The position numbers were made by a program, and so were the translations under genes. Under the pieces are notes generated by a model, which had not been told where the DNA came from, ran no database searches, and saw only the letters and a program-made list of their open reading frames with translations. Shown one piece after another: positions 11,249 through 19,865 of a DNA stretch of 64,000 nt; within the stretch, counting starts at the first letter, position 1; every line of letters starts with the position of its first letter. Source of the DNA: Thermomonas sp. (GTDB taxonomy: Bacteria > Pseudomonadota > Gammaproteobacteria > Xanthomonadales > Xanthomonadaceae); contig JAIMKJ010000020.1 in NCBI GenBank assembly GCA_020692565.1, positions 1 through 64,000 on the forward strand. Reading direction: 5' to 3'.

Positions 11249-13123
11249 TCAGTTGACCGAACAATCAGTCGGGCAGAGCCGAATGCAATCGTTCAGTTTC
11301 TTTTTATAAAAATCCACCTTAAAAAGATATGTTGCAGCACTCATTGTCTCACATGCCTGCTGTCGGCTTGAATTCTCTGTAGACAGCCAAGAACAGCTAC
11401 TATCCTCAAACGTACTATTATACAAATAGTCAAAATCTTCTTTATATTTCCGCTCGCAGATAAAAGTACACCTGCGATTCTTCGGACAGGGACGTCGAGG
11501 CCTACTCGGCAAACAATCCCTGTCCGCTACATATGGACCACTCTGCAATCCAAACTTATCTGTAAATACAAAAGGATTTGCTTCCACATAACCAAAAGTG
11601 CTGATTCCACCTTTCAACCCAATCGGATCACTCTCGACATACCGCCCAGTCGTAGCTTCGTAATCGCGGAAGTAGTTGTAGTTGAGTCCACTGGCACTGT
11701 CGTACTGCTGCCCCGGATAGCGCATGTCCAGCACGAACGCGACGTTATCGCCGTCCGGATCCTCGTTCGGCTTCTCGTTGCCGAAGACCTCGCCCGCCAG
11801 ATCCCAGCGCCATACCACCGTGCCTCTCGCGCCGCGCGTGGGATCGATGACGGTGCGCGGGCTGCCCAGCGCATCGGCTTCGACGTGGAACAGGCGCGTC
11901 ATGCCGCTGTCTTTCGCCAACACGCCGACCGGCAGGTCGCCCAGCCAGATCGCCTGCTGGATGATCGTGCCGTTCGCGTCGTAGTCGCCCATCCAGCGGC
12001 CCACGTCGTCGAACACCGTGTGCACCGTCCTGTCGCTGCCCTGCCGGTACACACGTTCGCCGCGGCCGTTGTAGCGGTAGCTCATCAGGTGCTCGCCGCC
12101 CAGGCTGGTGCCGCTCATGCGGTTGGCGGCGTTGTAGGTGTAGGCACGCGACACCGCGCCCGGCGGTGGCAGTTCTTCGCCGCCTTCCTCTTCGCTCATC
12201 GCCTGCATCGTGCCTTCATACGCGGCGCTTTCGGTCTCGCCGCCGCCCGGCGGCGGGTCGATGGGCGCCGCGCCCATCGGTGCGTCCAACACCAGGTTGC
12301 CGGCGCCGTCGTAACTGCGCTCCCGGCCGGTGCGCGTGAACAGCCGATGCGTGCCGGGGTGATAGGTGTAGCCGTCCGTCGTCCACTGCGTGGTCGGCGG
12401 CAGCGGCGTGCAGGACTCGCCCGGCGCGGCGCCAGAGCAGTCCTGCTGGGCGACGACGTCGCGCCACCCCGCGTTCTGGCGGTTACCGGTCTTGTCGTAG
12501 CTGTAGCTCTGCCACACCACGTCGGACGCATCCTTGGCTTCGGTCAGGCGATTGAGCGGATCGTAACCGTAGATCCGCGCGGGCGGGTCGGCCTGGTTGC
12601 CGTCGCGCAGGCGCTTGAGGTTGCCGACCGCGTCGAACTCGTAGCCCAGGCTGATGCCGGCGATCGGCGTGCCGGCCGCATCCTGCGCCTGCACGATGCC
12701 CGGCTGCCCGTTCTGGTTCTGCGTGCGCACCACCACGCGGTCCGCCATCGAACGCCAGCGCGCCGGGCCGCTCCACGGGTGGTACAGCACGTCGTACGCC
12801 ACCTTTTCGCGCGACCGCCCCGCCACCGTGACGCCCATCTCCACCATGCGGCCCTGCGCGTCGTAGAGGTAGTCGACCACGCTGCCGTCGGGGTAGGTCA
12901 TCGACTGCAGGCGGGGCGGAGGTGCAGGGTGCGGTTCGGATCGGACACGCCCGGAATCCATTGCGGGGAGATGGCGCGAGTATCGGATGGGCGTTGGAAG
13001 CTGTCCATAACACCCTGCATGCGAAGCGATGAGACGATGGATATCCGCGCTCCGATTCTCATCTGCAAGTTGATCGATCCGATAGCGGTATAACTCATGG
13101 TTGACATCGTTGGCGACAAGCAA
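11249..13123 (-). CDS. 5'-truncated Rhs/YD-repeat protein with short Cys-rich C-terminal tip
   Basis: The open frame encodes 624 residues. From about residue 75 it carries YD repeats (YLYDAQGRM, YGYDPLNRL, YSYDKTGNR, YTYNAANRM). It then has the RHS-associated core (HVEADALGSPRTV, LNYNYFRDYEATTGRYVESDPIGL), ending at DKFGL near residue 526. The final 98 residues (11252-11545) are a variable tip with nine cysteines and AT-rich codons. The N-terminal half of a normal Rhs protein is missing. Sequence before residue 75 comes from unrelated DNA, including a copy of the GNAT 5' end at 12911-12987. The first possible start is TTG at 13123; ATGs at 12961 and 12901 lack good ribosome sites. It may be an orphan tip module or pseudogene rather than an expressed effector. 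Confidence 0.75.
   Translation of the reverse strand: MLVANDVNHELYRYRIDQLADENRSADIHRLIASHAGCYGQLPTPIRYSRHLPAMDSGRVRSEPHPAPPPRLQSMTYPDGSVVDYLYDAQGRMVEMGVTVAGRSREKVAYDVLYHPWSGPARWRSMADRVVVRTQNQNGQPGIVQAQDAAGTPIAGISLGYEFDAVGNLKRLRDGNQADPPARIYGYDPLNRLTEAKDASDVVWQSYSYDKTGNRQNAGWRDVVAQQDCSGAAPGESCTPLPPTTQWTTDGYTYHPGTHRLFTRTGRERSYDGAGNLVLDAPMGAAPIDPPPGGGETESAAYEGTMQAMSEEEGGEELPPPGAVSRAYTYNAANRMSGTSLGGEHLMSYRYNGRGERVYRQGSDRTVHTVFDDVGRWMGDYDANGTIIQQAIWLGDLPVGVLAKDSGMTRLFHVEADALGSPRTVIDPTRGARGTVVWRWDLAGEVFGNEKPNEDPDGDNVAFVLDMRYPGQQYDSASGLNYNYFRDYEATTGRYVESDPIGLKGGISTFGYVEANPFVFTDKFGLQSGPYVADRDCLPSRPRRPCPKNRRCTFICERKYKEDFDYLYNSTFEDSSCSWLSTENSSRQQACETMSAATYLFKVDFYKKKLNDCIRLCPTDCSVN
12911..12987. repeat. 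77-bp direct repeat, copy 2 (GNAT 5' end fused to Rhs)
   Basis: This copy matches 9648-9724 with one mismatch. Immediately below 12911 the sequence becomes Rhs core, and above 12987 it becomes unrelated DNA. It therefore marks a recombination junction rather than a normal upstream region. Confidence 0.9.
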
Positions 13124-13220
13124 TCAGTATCCAAAGCTGCTCCATTATCGATGCCTGCTTAGGGTCACGATGCTCGGCCAACTCGTGCGGCACACCGAAT
13201 TTTTTCGGGATTGAATCTAC

Positions 13221-14420
13221 ATGGACGAAGAAGAAATTGCTCGACTATTGCAGGCAATTCCCGGCGCAAGGCGTGCCGCGGACGGCGTGCTTCTGCAAAC
13301 CGGAAATGGCGATACTTTCCATGTTCAAGGAATTCTATCGGGCATGGAAACGGAAGGACTCAATCCCGAAGAAGCATTTTTCGTTGCATTCTGTGCAAAA
13401 AACGAGATTCTGCGGCTACGGACCATCAAGAATGCTCACGACTACCTGCTCCGCATGCGGGCACTGGCGATCGTGGACTCCCCTCGAATCGTCCGTGTCA
13501 TGCGCAAGCGTCGAAAAATCTACGAGTCTTCCGGGCGGCCGTGGGCGCTAACGCACTACTACCATTCACTGGATTCATTCCACAAAGACTACATTGAATC
13601 CTTGCCCCGCACTCATGCGAAGAAGCTCAAGGCGATCCCGTCGGGCTTGCTGCCCATCGTCGAAGCCAATGCTGCATGCATAGCGTCGATCACCGGAGAA
13701 GTCGTGATCGTTTCGGAAAGCCTCCGCAACTTCTACTACTTCATGACACTTGCTGTTTTCGGCGCGAATTTCGAGATCGGCATGGCTGATCGCCTTTCTG
13801 CGCTTTGCATCGCCTATCGAATCATGAATCAGTCTGAAGCCCTCGACTTCGATCTCGACCCGCGTGGAGTACTCCCACCTCGAATCGAGGCAAGAATACA
13901 GGCGCTTGTTTCCGATCAAATGCAGTTTACTTTCGGGCATGAGTACGCCCACTACCTATGCGGTCACATCAGCTCCGTCAGTGCATCACTTCCTGGAAAT
14001 CAGGATGCCGCGCGGACGTTCGCATACGATCTCGAGTTCGAAGCAGATGCCCAGGCCATAAATTTGCTGAGTCAAACGCCACATGCGGCAAACCGCATCG
14101 CTCATGGCGGGATTTATGCTTTGATTTTTTTGGATCTTCTGTATCGACTCAAAGAGAAACATGGCCTGAAACCGCTGCCCATTTCGGAAACGCACCCTGC
14201 TCCAATCGATCGCATTTGGGCGCTTCAAAAGAAACTGCGCTCGAAATCCCCAATGACGGACGAGGACATTGATCATTCTCTCGCCGTGTGCTCTCAGCTG
14301 GTTTCTGGATTTTCTAGCTTTCTTGAAAGCTCTACCCATCCTGATTTGTTGACATTTTATGGATCCATTTACCTTCCCAGCTATGTAGGGAAGCTCAAGA
14401 TGGACAGACTCGAATTTTGA
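13221..14420 (+). CDS. Predicted HExxH metalloprotease of unknown family
   Basis: This 399-residue protein has no signal peptide. The zinc-protease motif HEYAH is at residues 240-244 and is followed by EFEADAQA at 272-279, the glutamate-containing second motif typical of gluzincin/M48-type peptidases (HExxH, then ExxxD/ExxAD). The region before it is mainly helical with no recognised domain. The upstream ribosome site is weak (GGGA). Codon use is somewhat less GC-rich than in the core genes, and the gene sits within the accessory island between the Rhs cassette and a secreted-peptide gene. A role in toxin processing or abortive defence would be speculation. Confidence 0.7.
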   Translation: MDEEEIARLLQAIPGARRAADGVLLQTGNGDTFHVQGILSGMETEGLNPEEAFFVAFCAKNEILRLRTIKNAHDYLLRMRALAIVDSPRIVRVMRKRRKIYESSGRPWALTHYYHSLDSFHKDYIESLPRTHAKKLKAIPSGLLPIVEANAACIASITGEVVIVSESLRNFYYFMTLAVFGANFEIGMADRLSALCIAYRIMNQSEALDFDLDPRGVLPPRIEARIQALVSDQMQFTFGHEYAHYLCGHISSVSASLPGNQDAARTFAYDLEFEADAQAINLLSQTPHAANRIAHGGIYALIFLDLLYRLKEKHGLKPLPISETHPAPIDRIWALQKKLRSKSPMTDEDIDHSLAVCSQLVSGFSSFLESSTHPDLLTFYGSIYLPSYVGKLKMDRLEF

Positions 14421-14567
14421 TGGATGACAAGCTCCCAATCGCTCACTCTGACAGCACATCCGAGCCGAACCGGCGGATGATCATTTCTACTACCATCAGG
14501 CTACGACTTCCCGCCCATGCTAGATTCGAGCGGCGGCCGGCATGGCCGCGTGGACAAGGAGTCCATC

Positions 14568-14804
14568 ATGAAACCTCGTTTGCGTATCGCGCTGATCGCC
14601 TGCTTCATCGCACTGTATTCGGCCGCCGCCCTTGCGGTGCCCGCGTACGTACTGAACCCGCCGCCGTACGGGACCCTGCGTACCTATTACGACCACCCCA
14701 CCGGCATCGTGAAAGGCCAGTACGTCTCGTGCGGCGAGTTTTCGTCCGCTTGGGGCGTCAGCAACGGGTACTCGTACTTCGATCGGAGCATCGAATGCCC
14801 CTGA
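14568..14804 (+). CDS. Small secreted protein, DUF6289-like
   Basis: The 78-residue precursor has a clear signal peptide (MKPRLRIALIACFIALYS.., cleavage near ALA-VPA). It has a mature part of about 50 residues containing RTYYDHPTGIVKGQYVSCG and a terminal IEC, a pattern I recognise from the DUF6289 family of small secreted proteins of Xanthomonadaceae and actinobacteria. The start at 14568 has an AAGGAG site six bases upstream; longer upstream codons are not supported. The two cysteines could form one disulfide. The function is unknown. Confidence 0.7.
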   Translation: MKPRLRIALIACFIALYSAAALAVPAYVLNPPPYGTLRTYYDHPTGIVKGQYVSCGEFSSAWGVSNGYSYFDRSIECP

Positions 14805-15119
14805 TTGGCCGGGATGCGCGCGCCTCTGAAGGTGTGCGCATCCCATCATTTCATGTCGTTGGGTGCATACGCGAAGCGCAATGCACCTGACTTTATATGA
14901 GAATCGGCACATGAGGCCTTTGGCTTATGTGGCCTACTTACTGCGCATAGTTCGCGCTCGACCTGGAAGGGTGGGGCAAGCTCAAGACCGAAAGTCGGAA
15001 AACGCATAGCGGACGACCAGCTGCGCTGCTAGAGGTCTTGGAATATCAAAAAAAAATATCGGATATATAGGGCGGTCAGATTACAGAATATTCAAAACAC
15101 AAATATAAGGTGTCCTTTT
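14805..15119. other. AT-rich intergenic region, no gene seen
   Basis: The composition drops towards 15119 (runs such as AAAAAAAAATATCGGATATATAG). This probably includes the promoter of the PIN-like gene, whose ribosome site AAGGTG is at 15107-15112. I see no RNA gene or coding sequence. Confidence 0.5.
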
Positions 15120-16073
15120 GTGGATATTATTTTTTTGGATCAAAACAAGTGGATTGAGCTAGCCCGAGCGCATAGCGGTGCTCTCAGTTCAGGGCCTATA
15201 GTCGAACTATATTCACAGCTCACTCAGGCCGTCGATTCAGGCGAGGCTCTCTTTCCTTTAGCCGCATCTCACGTCCTTGAGACGTCCAAAAGAAATGATC
15301 CTATCAGTCGTGGAAGCTTGGCTGAGACTCAAGCGAGGTTAAGCCAGGGATATGCGTACAGAAGTCGAGCTGGCCGCCTAAAGGTCGAAGTTTGCAACAT
15401 CGTTCATCGGCTTTTTTCAATTACACCCCCGGAACTACCCACACACTGGGCAATTGCACATGGCTTTCTGCAGGCCTTCGAGCCAATGGATGAACTTGTT
15501 GCCACGCCAATTGAATGGCAACGACTGAAGCGCTTGAACACATTCATTGACCCAGCTGCGCAATACGTCGACTTCATGAAGAACCAAGACGACACGCGCA
15601 GGCGCGCAGCACATGCACGCATCGCAGCAGGTGGAACCGAAATCATTGCAAACATCGAAAGGCGTCGTGCCCAACTCACAGGGGAGTCGGTTGATCTACG
15701 TCGCCGCGCCTACGCAGTCCAGCTGTTCATCGATCACCAAGAAATGTTCATCCGGATCTTGAACGATCTTGGTTACTCATTTGAGCAATTGGAGGCACTC
15801 GGTGATCAAGCAGTGAGGTCTCTGATAGAGGATGCGCCTACCCTTAACGTTGAAGCCGAGATGGCAGCCAGACTTGAATCAAAGACTGGCGCATTGCAAG
15901 CGAATGACCTGTTCGACATTCAGTCTTTTTACACCGCCATCCCATACTCTTCTATCGTAATCGCAGAGAAAGGTTCGATCTCTCGTGCTCAGCAGGCAAG
16001 GTTGGATGTGAAATACTCAGTTAAGCTATCACGATCACTAAGTGATCTTTTAGATTTATATCCGCGACGATGA
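15120..16073 (+). CDS. PIN-like domain protein
   Basis: The 317-residue protein starts with IIFLDQNKWIELARA, where Asp7 followed by a helix is the first acidic site of PIN-like nucleases. The C-terminal part contains DLFDIQSFYTAIPYSSIV, matching the late acidic strand/helix of stand-alone PIN-like proteins that read D-x-x-AIPY. The start is GTG at 15120 with AAGGTG seven bases upstream. The base composition is far lower in GC than the surrounding genome, which suggests transfer. No antitoxin-like gene is adjacent, and the protein is longer than VapC toxins. An RNase activity is predicted by fold resemblance only. Confidence 0.65.
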   Translation: MDIIFLDQNKWIELARAHSGALSSGPIVELYSQLTQAVDSGEALFPLAASHVLETSKRNDPISRGSLAETQARLSQGYAYRSRAGRLKVEVCNIVHRLFSITPPELPTHWAIAHGFLQAFEPMDELVATPIEWQRLKRLNTFIDPAAQYVDFMKNQDDTRRRAAHARIAAGGTEIIANIERRRAQLTGESVDLRRRAYAVQLFIDHQEMFIRILNDLGYSFEQLEALGDQAVRSLIEDAPTLNVEAEMAARLESKTGALQANDLFDIQSFYTAIPYSSIVIAEKGSISRAQQARLDVKYSVKLSRSLSDLLDLYPRR

Positions 16074-16221
16074 TGCCCAAGCTCCGTTCAAATAGCTAAG
16101 CAATCACAATTTGAAGCAACCTAATATAGAAGCTTCATGTCAGCTTGAAATTCTGTATGCAAAGCATACAGCCGAAGAAACTAACCACCCCATCTCTTCT
16201 CTAGTTCAGAATCAAAACCGG

Positions 16222-16241
16222 ATCCCGGCCTGCGCCGGGAT
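16222..16241. repeat. ATCCCGGCC palindrome of a dispersed family
   Basis: ATCCCGGC-CTGC-GCCGGGAT is a short perfect hairpin followed by GACG. This is the common form of an extragenic repeat in the family (general knowledge). It lies between the PIN-like gene and the end of the DUF58 gene and may act as a shared transcription stop. Confidence 0.5.
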
Positions 16242-16288
16242 GACGGTGATCCGAGAATCGCTTCAAGTCGCCGGCATGGCGCCCGGAA

Positions 16289-17701
16289 TCACAACAACCC
16301 GCTGCGCTTGATTGAAAGATACTGCTCCACCAGCGCGGCGGGGAGTTGTTCGCAGGTGACGTCGAGGACGGTGACGCGGTGGTTGCGCAGCATTTCGTGC
16401 GCGGCGGCGCGCTGGGCGATGTAGCGGGCGGCGGCGGCGGCGCGGACGGCGCTGCGCACGTCGTCGACGGGCTGGTCGAGGGCTTCGTCGAGGTCGCGTT
16501 CGCGCAGGCTGGCGACCACCACGAGGTGGCGGCGCTGCAGCAGGCGCACGGCGCCGAGCACGTCTTCGATGTCTTCGTCGCGCAGGTTGGTGACCAGCAT
16601 CACCAGCGCGCGACGACGCTGGCGCAGGGCGAGTTCGGTGGCGGCGGCGAGGTAATCGGTGGCGACGGGTGCGGGCTGCAGGTCGTAGCTGGCGCGCAAC
16701 AGGGTGTCGATGGCGCCCATGCCGCGCTGCGGGGCGACCCAGCGCTGTTCGCCGCCGGCGGTGAACAGACCGACGGCGTCGCCGCGCTTGAGCGCGATGT
16801 AGGACACCACCAGCGTGGCGTCGAGGGCGCGATCGAAGTGCGACAGCCCGCCTTCGTGCGCGAGCATGCGCCGGCCGGTGTCGACCACCATCAGCAGTTG
16901 CTGGTTCTTTTCGTCCTGGTATTCGCGCGAAATGAGTTTGCGCGCGCGCGCGGTCGCCTTCCAGTCGATCTGGCGCATGCTGTCGCCGACGCGATACTCG
17001 CGCATCTGATGGAAGTCGGTGCCTTCGCCGCGGCGGCGCTTGATGTGCGCGCCGACCAGCCGCGAGGCCTGTTCGGCGCTGAACAGCGCGAACCCGGCCA
17101 GCGGCGCGAAGTTGGGGAACACGCGCACCGACTGCGGCGCACCGACGATCCGCGACTGCCGCCACAGCCACATCGGCGACAGCAGCCGCAGTTGGGTGCC
17201 GTCGAAACGGAAATTGCCGCGCACCTGCGGGCGCAGGCGATAGCTCAGCGTCGCCACGCTGTCGGCGGCGAGGGTGAGGGTGCGCGGCATGTCGCGGGTG
17301 TTGCTGTCGACGGCATCCCAGTCGCCCGGATGCAGGTCGTGGACGGTGAGGCGCTGGCGGCGGCCGTAGTGTTCGATGCGCAGTTCGATGTCGCGTTCCA
17401 CGCCGATCGGCCACGCCTCGGGCAGCGCGCGCGCGATCTCGGGCGTGGGCGCGCGCAGCAGCCGCCACAGATCCAGCGCCGCCAGCGTTGCGAACACCGC
17501 GAACGCGATCAGCCAGACGCGCGCCGGCGCCAGGCCGACGCTCACCACCAGGCCGAGCACGGCCCAGGCGATGAACGCCCACACCAGTCCGGGCGCCGGG
17601 CGCGGCCAGGCGCGCACGACGCGGGCCGCGACGACAGGCGTTGCGGACGCGGGTTTCGGCGCGGCGTTGGCTGCGGTTGCGTTCATCGCGGTCGCGTTCA
17701 C
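16289..17701 (-). CDS. DUF58 domain protein (MoxR-associated)
   Basis: This 470-residue protein has two N-terminal membrane segments (about 28-65), then a beta-rich domain. The DUF58 block at about 265-310 carries the motif RRRGEGTDFHQMREY followed by RQIDWKATAR. After that comes a von Willebrand A-like region (LLMVVDTGRRML). DUF58 proteins are encoded next to MoxR AAA ATPases and are thought to be their membrane-linked partners. The start GTG at 17701 overlaps the moxR stop (GTGA, 17698-17701); ATG at 17686 is the alternative. It is the last gene of the RDD-SpoIIM-DUF4129-DUF4350-MoxR-DUF58 operon. Confidence 0.88.
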   Translation of the reverse strand: MNATAMNATAANAAPKPASATPVVAARVVRAWPRPAPGLVWAFIAWAVLGLVVSVGLAPARVWLIAFAVFATLAALDLWRLLRAPTPEIARALPEAWPIGVERDIELRIEHYGRRQRLTVHDLHPGDWDAVDSNTRDMPRTLTLAADSVATLSYRLRPQVRGNFRFDGTQLRLLSPMWLWRQSRIVGAPQSVRVFPNFAPLAGFALFSAEQASRLVGAHIKRRRGEGTDFHQMREYRVGDSMRQIDWKATARARKLISREYQDEKNQQLLMVVDTGRRMLAHEGGLSHFDRALDATLVVSYIALKRGDAVGLFTAGGEQRWVAPQRGMGAIDTLLRASYDLQPAPVATDYLAAATELALRQRRRALVMLVTNLRDEDIEDVLGAVRLLQRRHLVVVASLRERDLDEALDQPVDDVRSAVRAAAAARYIAQRAAAHEMLRNHRVTVLDVTCEQLPAALVEQYLSIKRSGLL

Positions 17702-18723
17702 TGCCGCGGCGCTTCGACCTTGGCGAGCAGCGCTTCGAGCACCTGATCCGGCGTCTGGCCTTCGATCTGCATTTCCGGCGACAGCGCGATGCGGTGACGC
17801 AGCGCCGGCTTGGCGATGCTGCGGATGTCGTCGGGCGTGACGAAATCGCGTCCGGCGAGCACCGCCTGCGCGCGCGACGCGCGGACCAGCGCGAGGCTGC
17901 CGCGCGGGCCGGCGCCCAGCGCGATGCCCGGCCATTTGCGGGTGGCGGCGACGATCCGTACCGCGTAGTCGATCACCGCCGCGTCGACGGTCACCTGCGC
18001 GGTGCCGAGCTGCATCGCGACGATGTCTTCGGCGCTCAGTACGCTGTTCACCTGCGACAGGTCGAAGTGCGCGGCGGCGCGGCCGTGGCTGACCGCGGTG
18101 ACCATGCTGACTTCATCGGCGTGCGTGGGATAGTCGATCAGCACTTTCAGCAGGAAGCGGTCGAGCTGCGCCTCGGGCAGCGGGTAGGTGCCTTCCTGTT
18201 CCACCGGATTCTGGGTGGCCAGAGTCATGAACGGCGCCGGCAGCGGGTGGCTGCTGCCTTCGATGGTGACCTGCTGTTCCTGCATCGCTTCCAGCAGCGC
18301 GGACTGGGTCTTCGCCGGGGCGCGGTTGATTTCGTCGGCCAGCAGCAGATTGGTGAAGATCGGACCGCGGCGGATCGCGAAACGCTCGGTCTTCGGGTCG
18401 TAGACCGCGTGGCCGCTGACATCGCTGGGCATCAGGTCGGGCGTGAACTGCACGCGGCCGTAGCCGCAGCCCAGCGCCTGGCCCAGCGCGCGCACCAGCA
18501 GGGTCTTGCCCAGGCCGGGTACGCCTTCGATCAGCACATGGCCGCCGGCCAGCAGCACGATGAGGATCTGGTCGAGCACGTCGTCCTGGCCGATGAAGGC
18601 CTTGGCGACCTCGTCGCGCACGGCGGCGGCGCGCGCCACCAGCGCTTCGCCGAGGATCGGCTGCGGTGCGGCTGCGGTGTCGGTGAGCCCGTGGGCGTGC
18701 TCATGGATGGGGGGCGTGGTCAT
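17698..18723 (-). CDS. MoxR family AAA+ ATPase
   Basis: This 341-residue AAA+ chaperone-type ATPase carries Walker A GVPGLGKT, Walker B LLADEINRAPAKTQ, sensor ATQNPVEQEGTYPLPEAQLDRF, and a C-terminal lid domain (SPEMQIEG..). MoxR proteins assist assembly or activation of partner complexes, often with vWA proteins. Here the partners are presumably the DUF58, DUF4350 and DUF4129 membrane proteins of the same operon. The ATG at 18723 overlaps the stop of the DUF4350 gene (18720-18723). Confidence 0.93.
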   Translation of the reverse strand: MTTPPIHEHAHGLTDTAAAPQPILGEALVARAAAVRDEVAKAFIGQDDVLDQILIVLLAGGHVLIEGVPGLGKTLLVRALGQALGCGYGRVQFTPDLMPSDVSGHAVYDPKTERFAIRRGPIFTNLLLADEINRAPAKTQSALLEAMQEQQVTIEGSSHPLPAPFMTLATQNPVEQEGTYPLPEAQLDRFLLKVLIDYPTHADEVSMVTAVSHGRAAAHFDLSQVNSVLSAEDIVAMQLGTAQVTVDAAVIDYAVRIVAATRKWPGIALGAGPRGSLALVRASRAQAVLAGRDFVTPDDIRSIAKPALRHRIALSPEMQIEGQTPDQVLEALLAKVEAPRQ

Positions 18724-19865
18724 AGTCGGTTTCTCAGCTGGAGAAGTTTGGCGATGCGAAGCACGAAATCCTTGGCGTCGCCCGGGCGGGGATAGCGCAG
18801 CGCGGCGTCGACATCGGCGGTGGTCATGCCGGTGCGCGCCGCGATCGCATCGATCTGCGCCGGACCTTCCAGCGCGGCGGCGTAGGGGTCGCGACGGCGC
18901 AGGCGGCGCATGAAGGCATCGTGCACGGCGGCGTAGAGGGCGGCGCGGCGGCCGTAGCGATAGAGATGGTCGCCGCTGGCCTGGACGTGTTCCAGCAGCG
19001 AGCGGCGGTCGGCCGCGGGCGACGGGCGCAGCGGGCCGAGGCGCTCGGCGCGCATCCACAGCCACAGCAGCAGCGCCAGCAGCGCCGGCAGCAGTACCCG
19101 CCAGGCGTGGTCGAACAGCAGCCGCCACAGCGGTGGCATGTTCGCGCTGTAGATCAGGTGGAAAGTGCCGCCATCGGCCCAGTTCGGCTGCAACAGCTGG
19201 CGGGCGAGGGCGGCGTGCTGGGGGTCTTCGAGTTTCGCGTTGAGCAGGAAATCGGTATCGGCGAGTACATCGACGCTGCCCTCGCCCCACGGCACGCGGG
19301 CATAGCCGTACTCGGCGCTGTCCTCGTCGCCCCAGGTCGCGAGGACTTCGACATCGTCGCCGTAGAAATAGAACCGGCGACCGCCGCAGAATTCGAGATG
19401 ATGCTCCATGTCCGCGACCTGCAGGCCCTGGCAGACCGGGTCGGTATCCAGCACTGCGATGCCGAGATCGTCCAGCAACGGCACCGATTCGTCGCCGATC
19501 TCCGAACCCGATGGCGGCGTGCGCAGGATCAGATGGCCGCCGTCCTCGACCCACGCCAGCAGCGTTTCGACCTGGGCCGCGGACAGCGTGCGCGGATCGG
19601 CGAGCAGCAGCAGGGTATCGGCCGCTTTGAGGGGATGCGTGCCCAGGTTCAGCCGCTGGCGCGAATCGACACGCTTGCCTGCCTTGCCCAGCGCGATCTT
19701 CAGCGCGTAGAGCGGGTTGTAGCCGGCCTCGCCCTTGGGCGGCAGATCGATCGTGTGCTTCACGCGCTCGTAAGTGCGCAGGTACCACCACGTGCCGGCG
19801 GCGACCAGCGCGATGCCCACCAGTGCGAGCAGCGCGACCCGCAGGATGTCGCCGCGCCGGGTCAT
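18720..19865 (-). CDS. DUF4350 domain membrane protein
   Basis: The protein has 381 residues. One membrane span lies near the N-terminus (about 9-27), followed by the DUF4350 domain (ALKIALGKAGKRV, LLLLADPRTLS, LLAWVEDGGHLIL). A second span sits at about 255-272 and the tail is cytoplasmic and basic. The start is taken at the ATG 19863-19865, which overlaps the stop of the DUF4129 gene (ATGA); three further codons upstream are open. DUF4350 proteins regularly sit in MoxR operons. No biochemical role is established. Confidence 0.85.
   Translation of the reverse strand: MTRRGDILRVALLALVGIALVAAGTWWYLRTYERVKHTIDLPPKGEAGYNPLYALKIALGKAGKRVDSRQRLNLGTHPLKAADTLLLLADPRTLSAAQVETLLAWVEDGGHLILRTPPSGSEIGDESVPLLDDLGIAVLDTDPVCQGLQVADMEHHLEFCGGRRFYFYGDDVEVLATWGDEDSAEYGYARVPWGEGSVDVLADTDFLLNAKLEDPQHAALARQLLQPNWADGGTFHLIYSANMPPLWRLLFDHAWRVLLPALLALLLWLWMRAERLGPLRPSPAADRRSLLEHVQASGDHLYRYGRRAALYAAVHDAFMRRLRRRDPYAAALEGPAQIDAIAARTGMTTADVDAALRYPRPGDAKDFVLRIAKLLQLRNRL

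Noticed and set aside
14805..15119. Possible tRNA or attachment site next to the island
   Set aside because: No cloverleaf-compatible sequence or TTCGANNC arm was found, and no matching direct repeat at the other island end.
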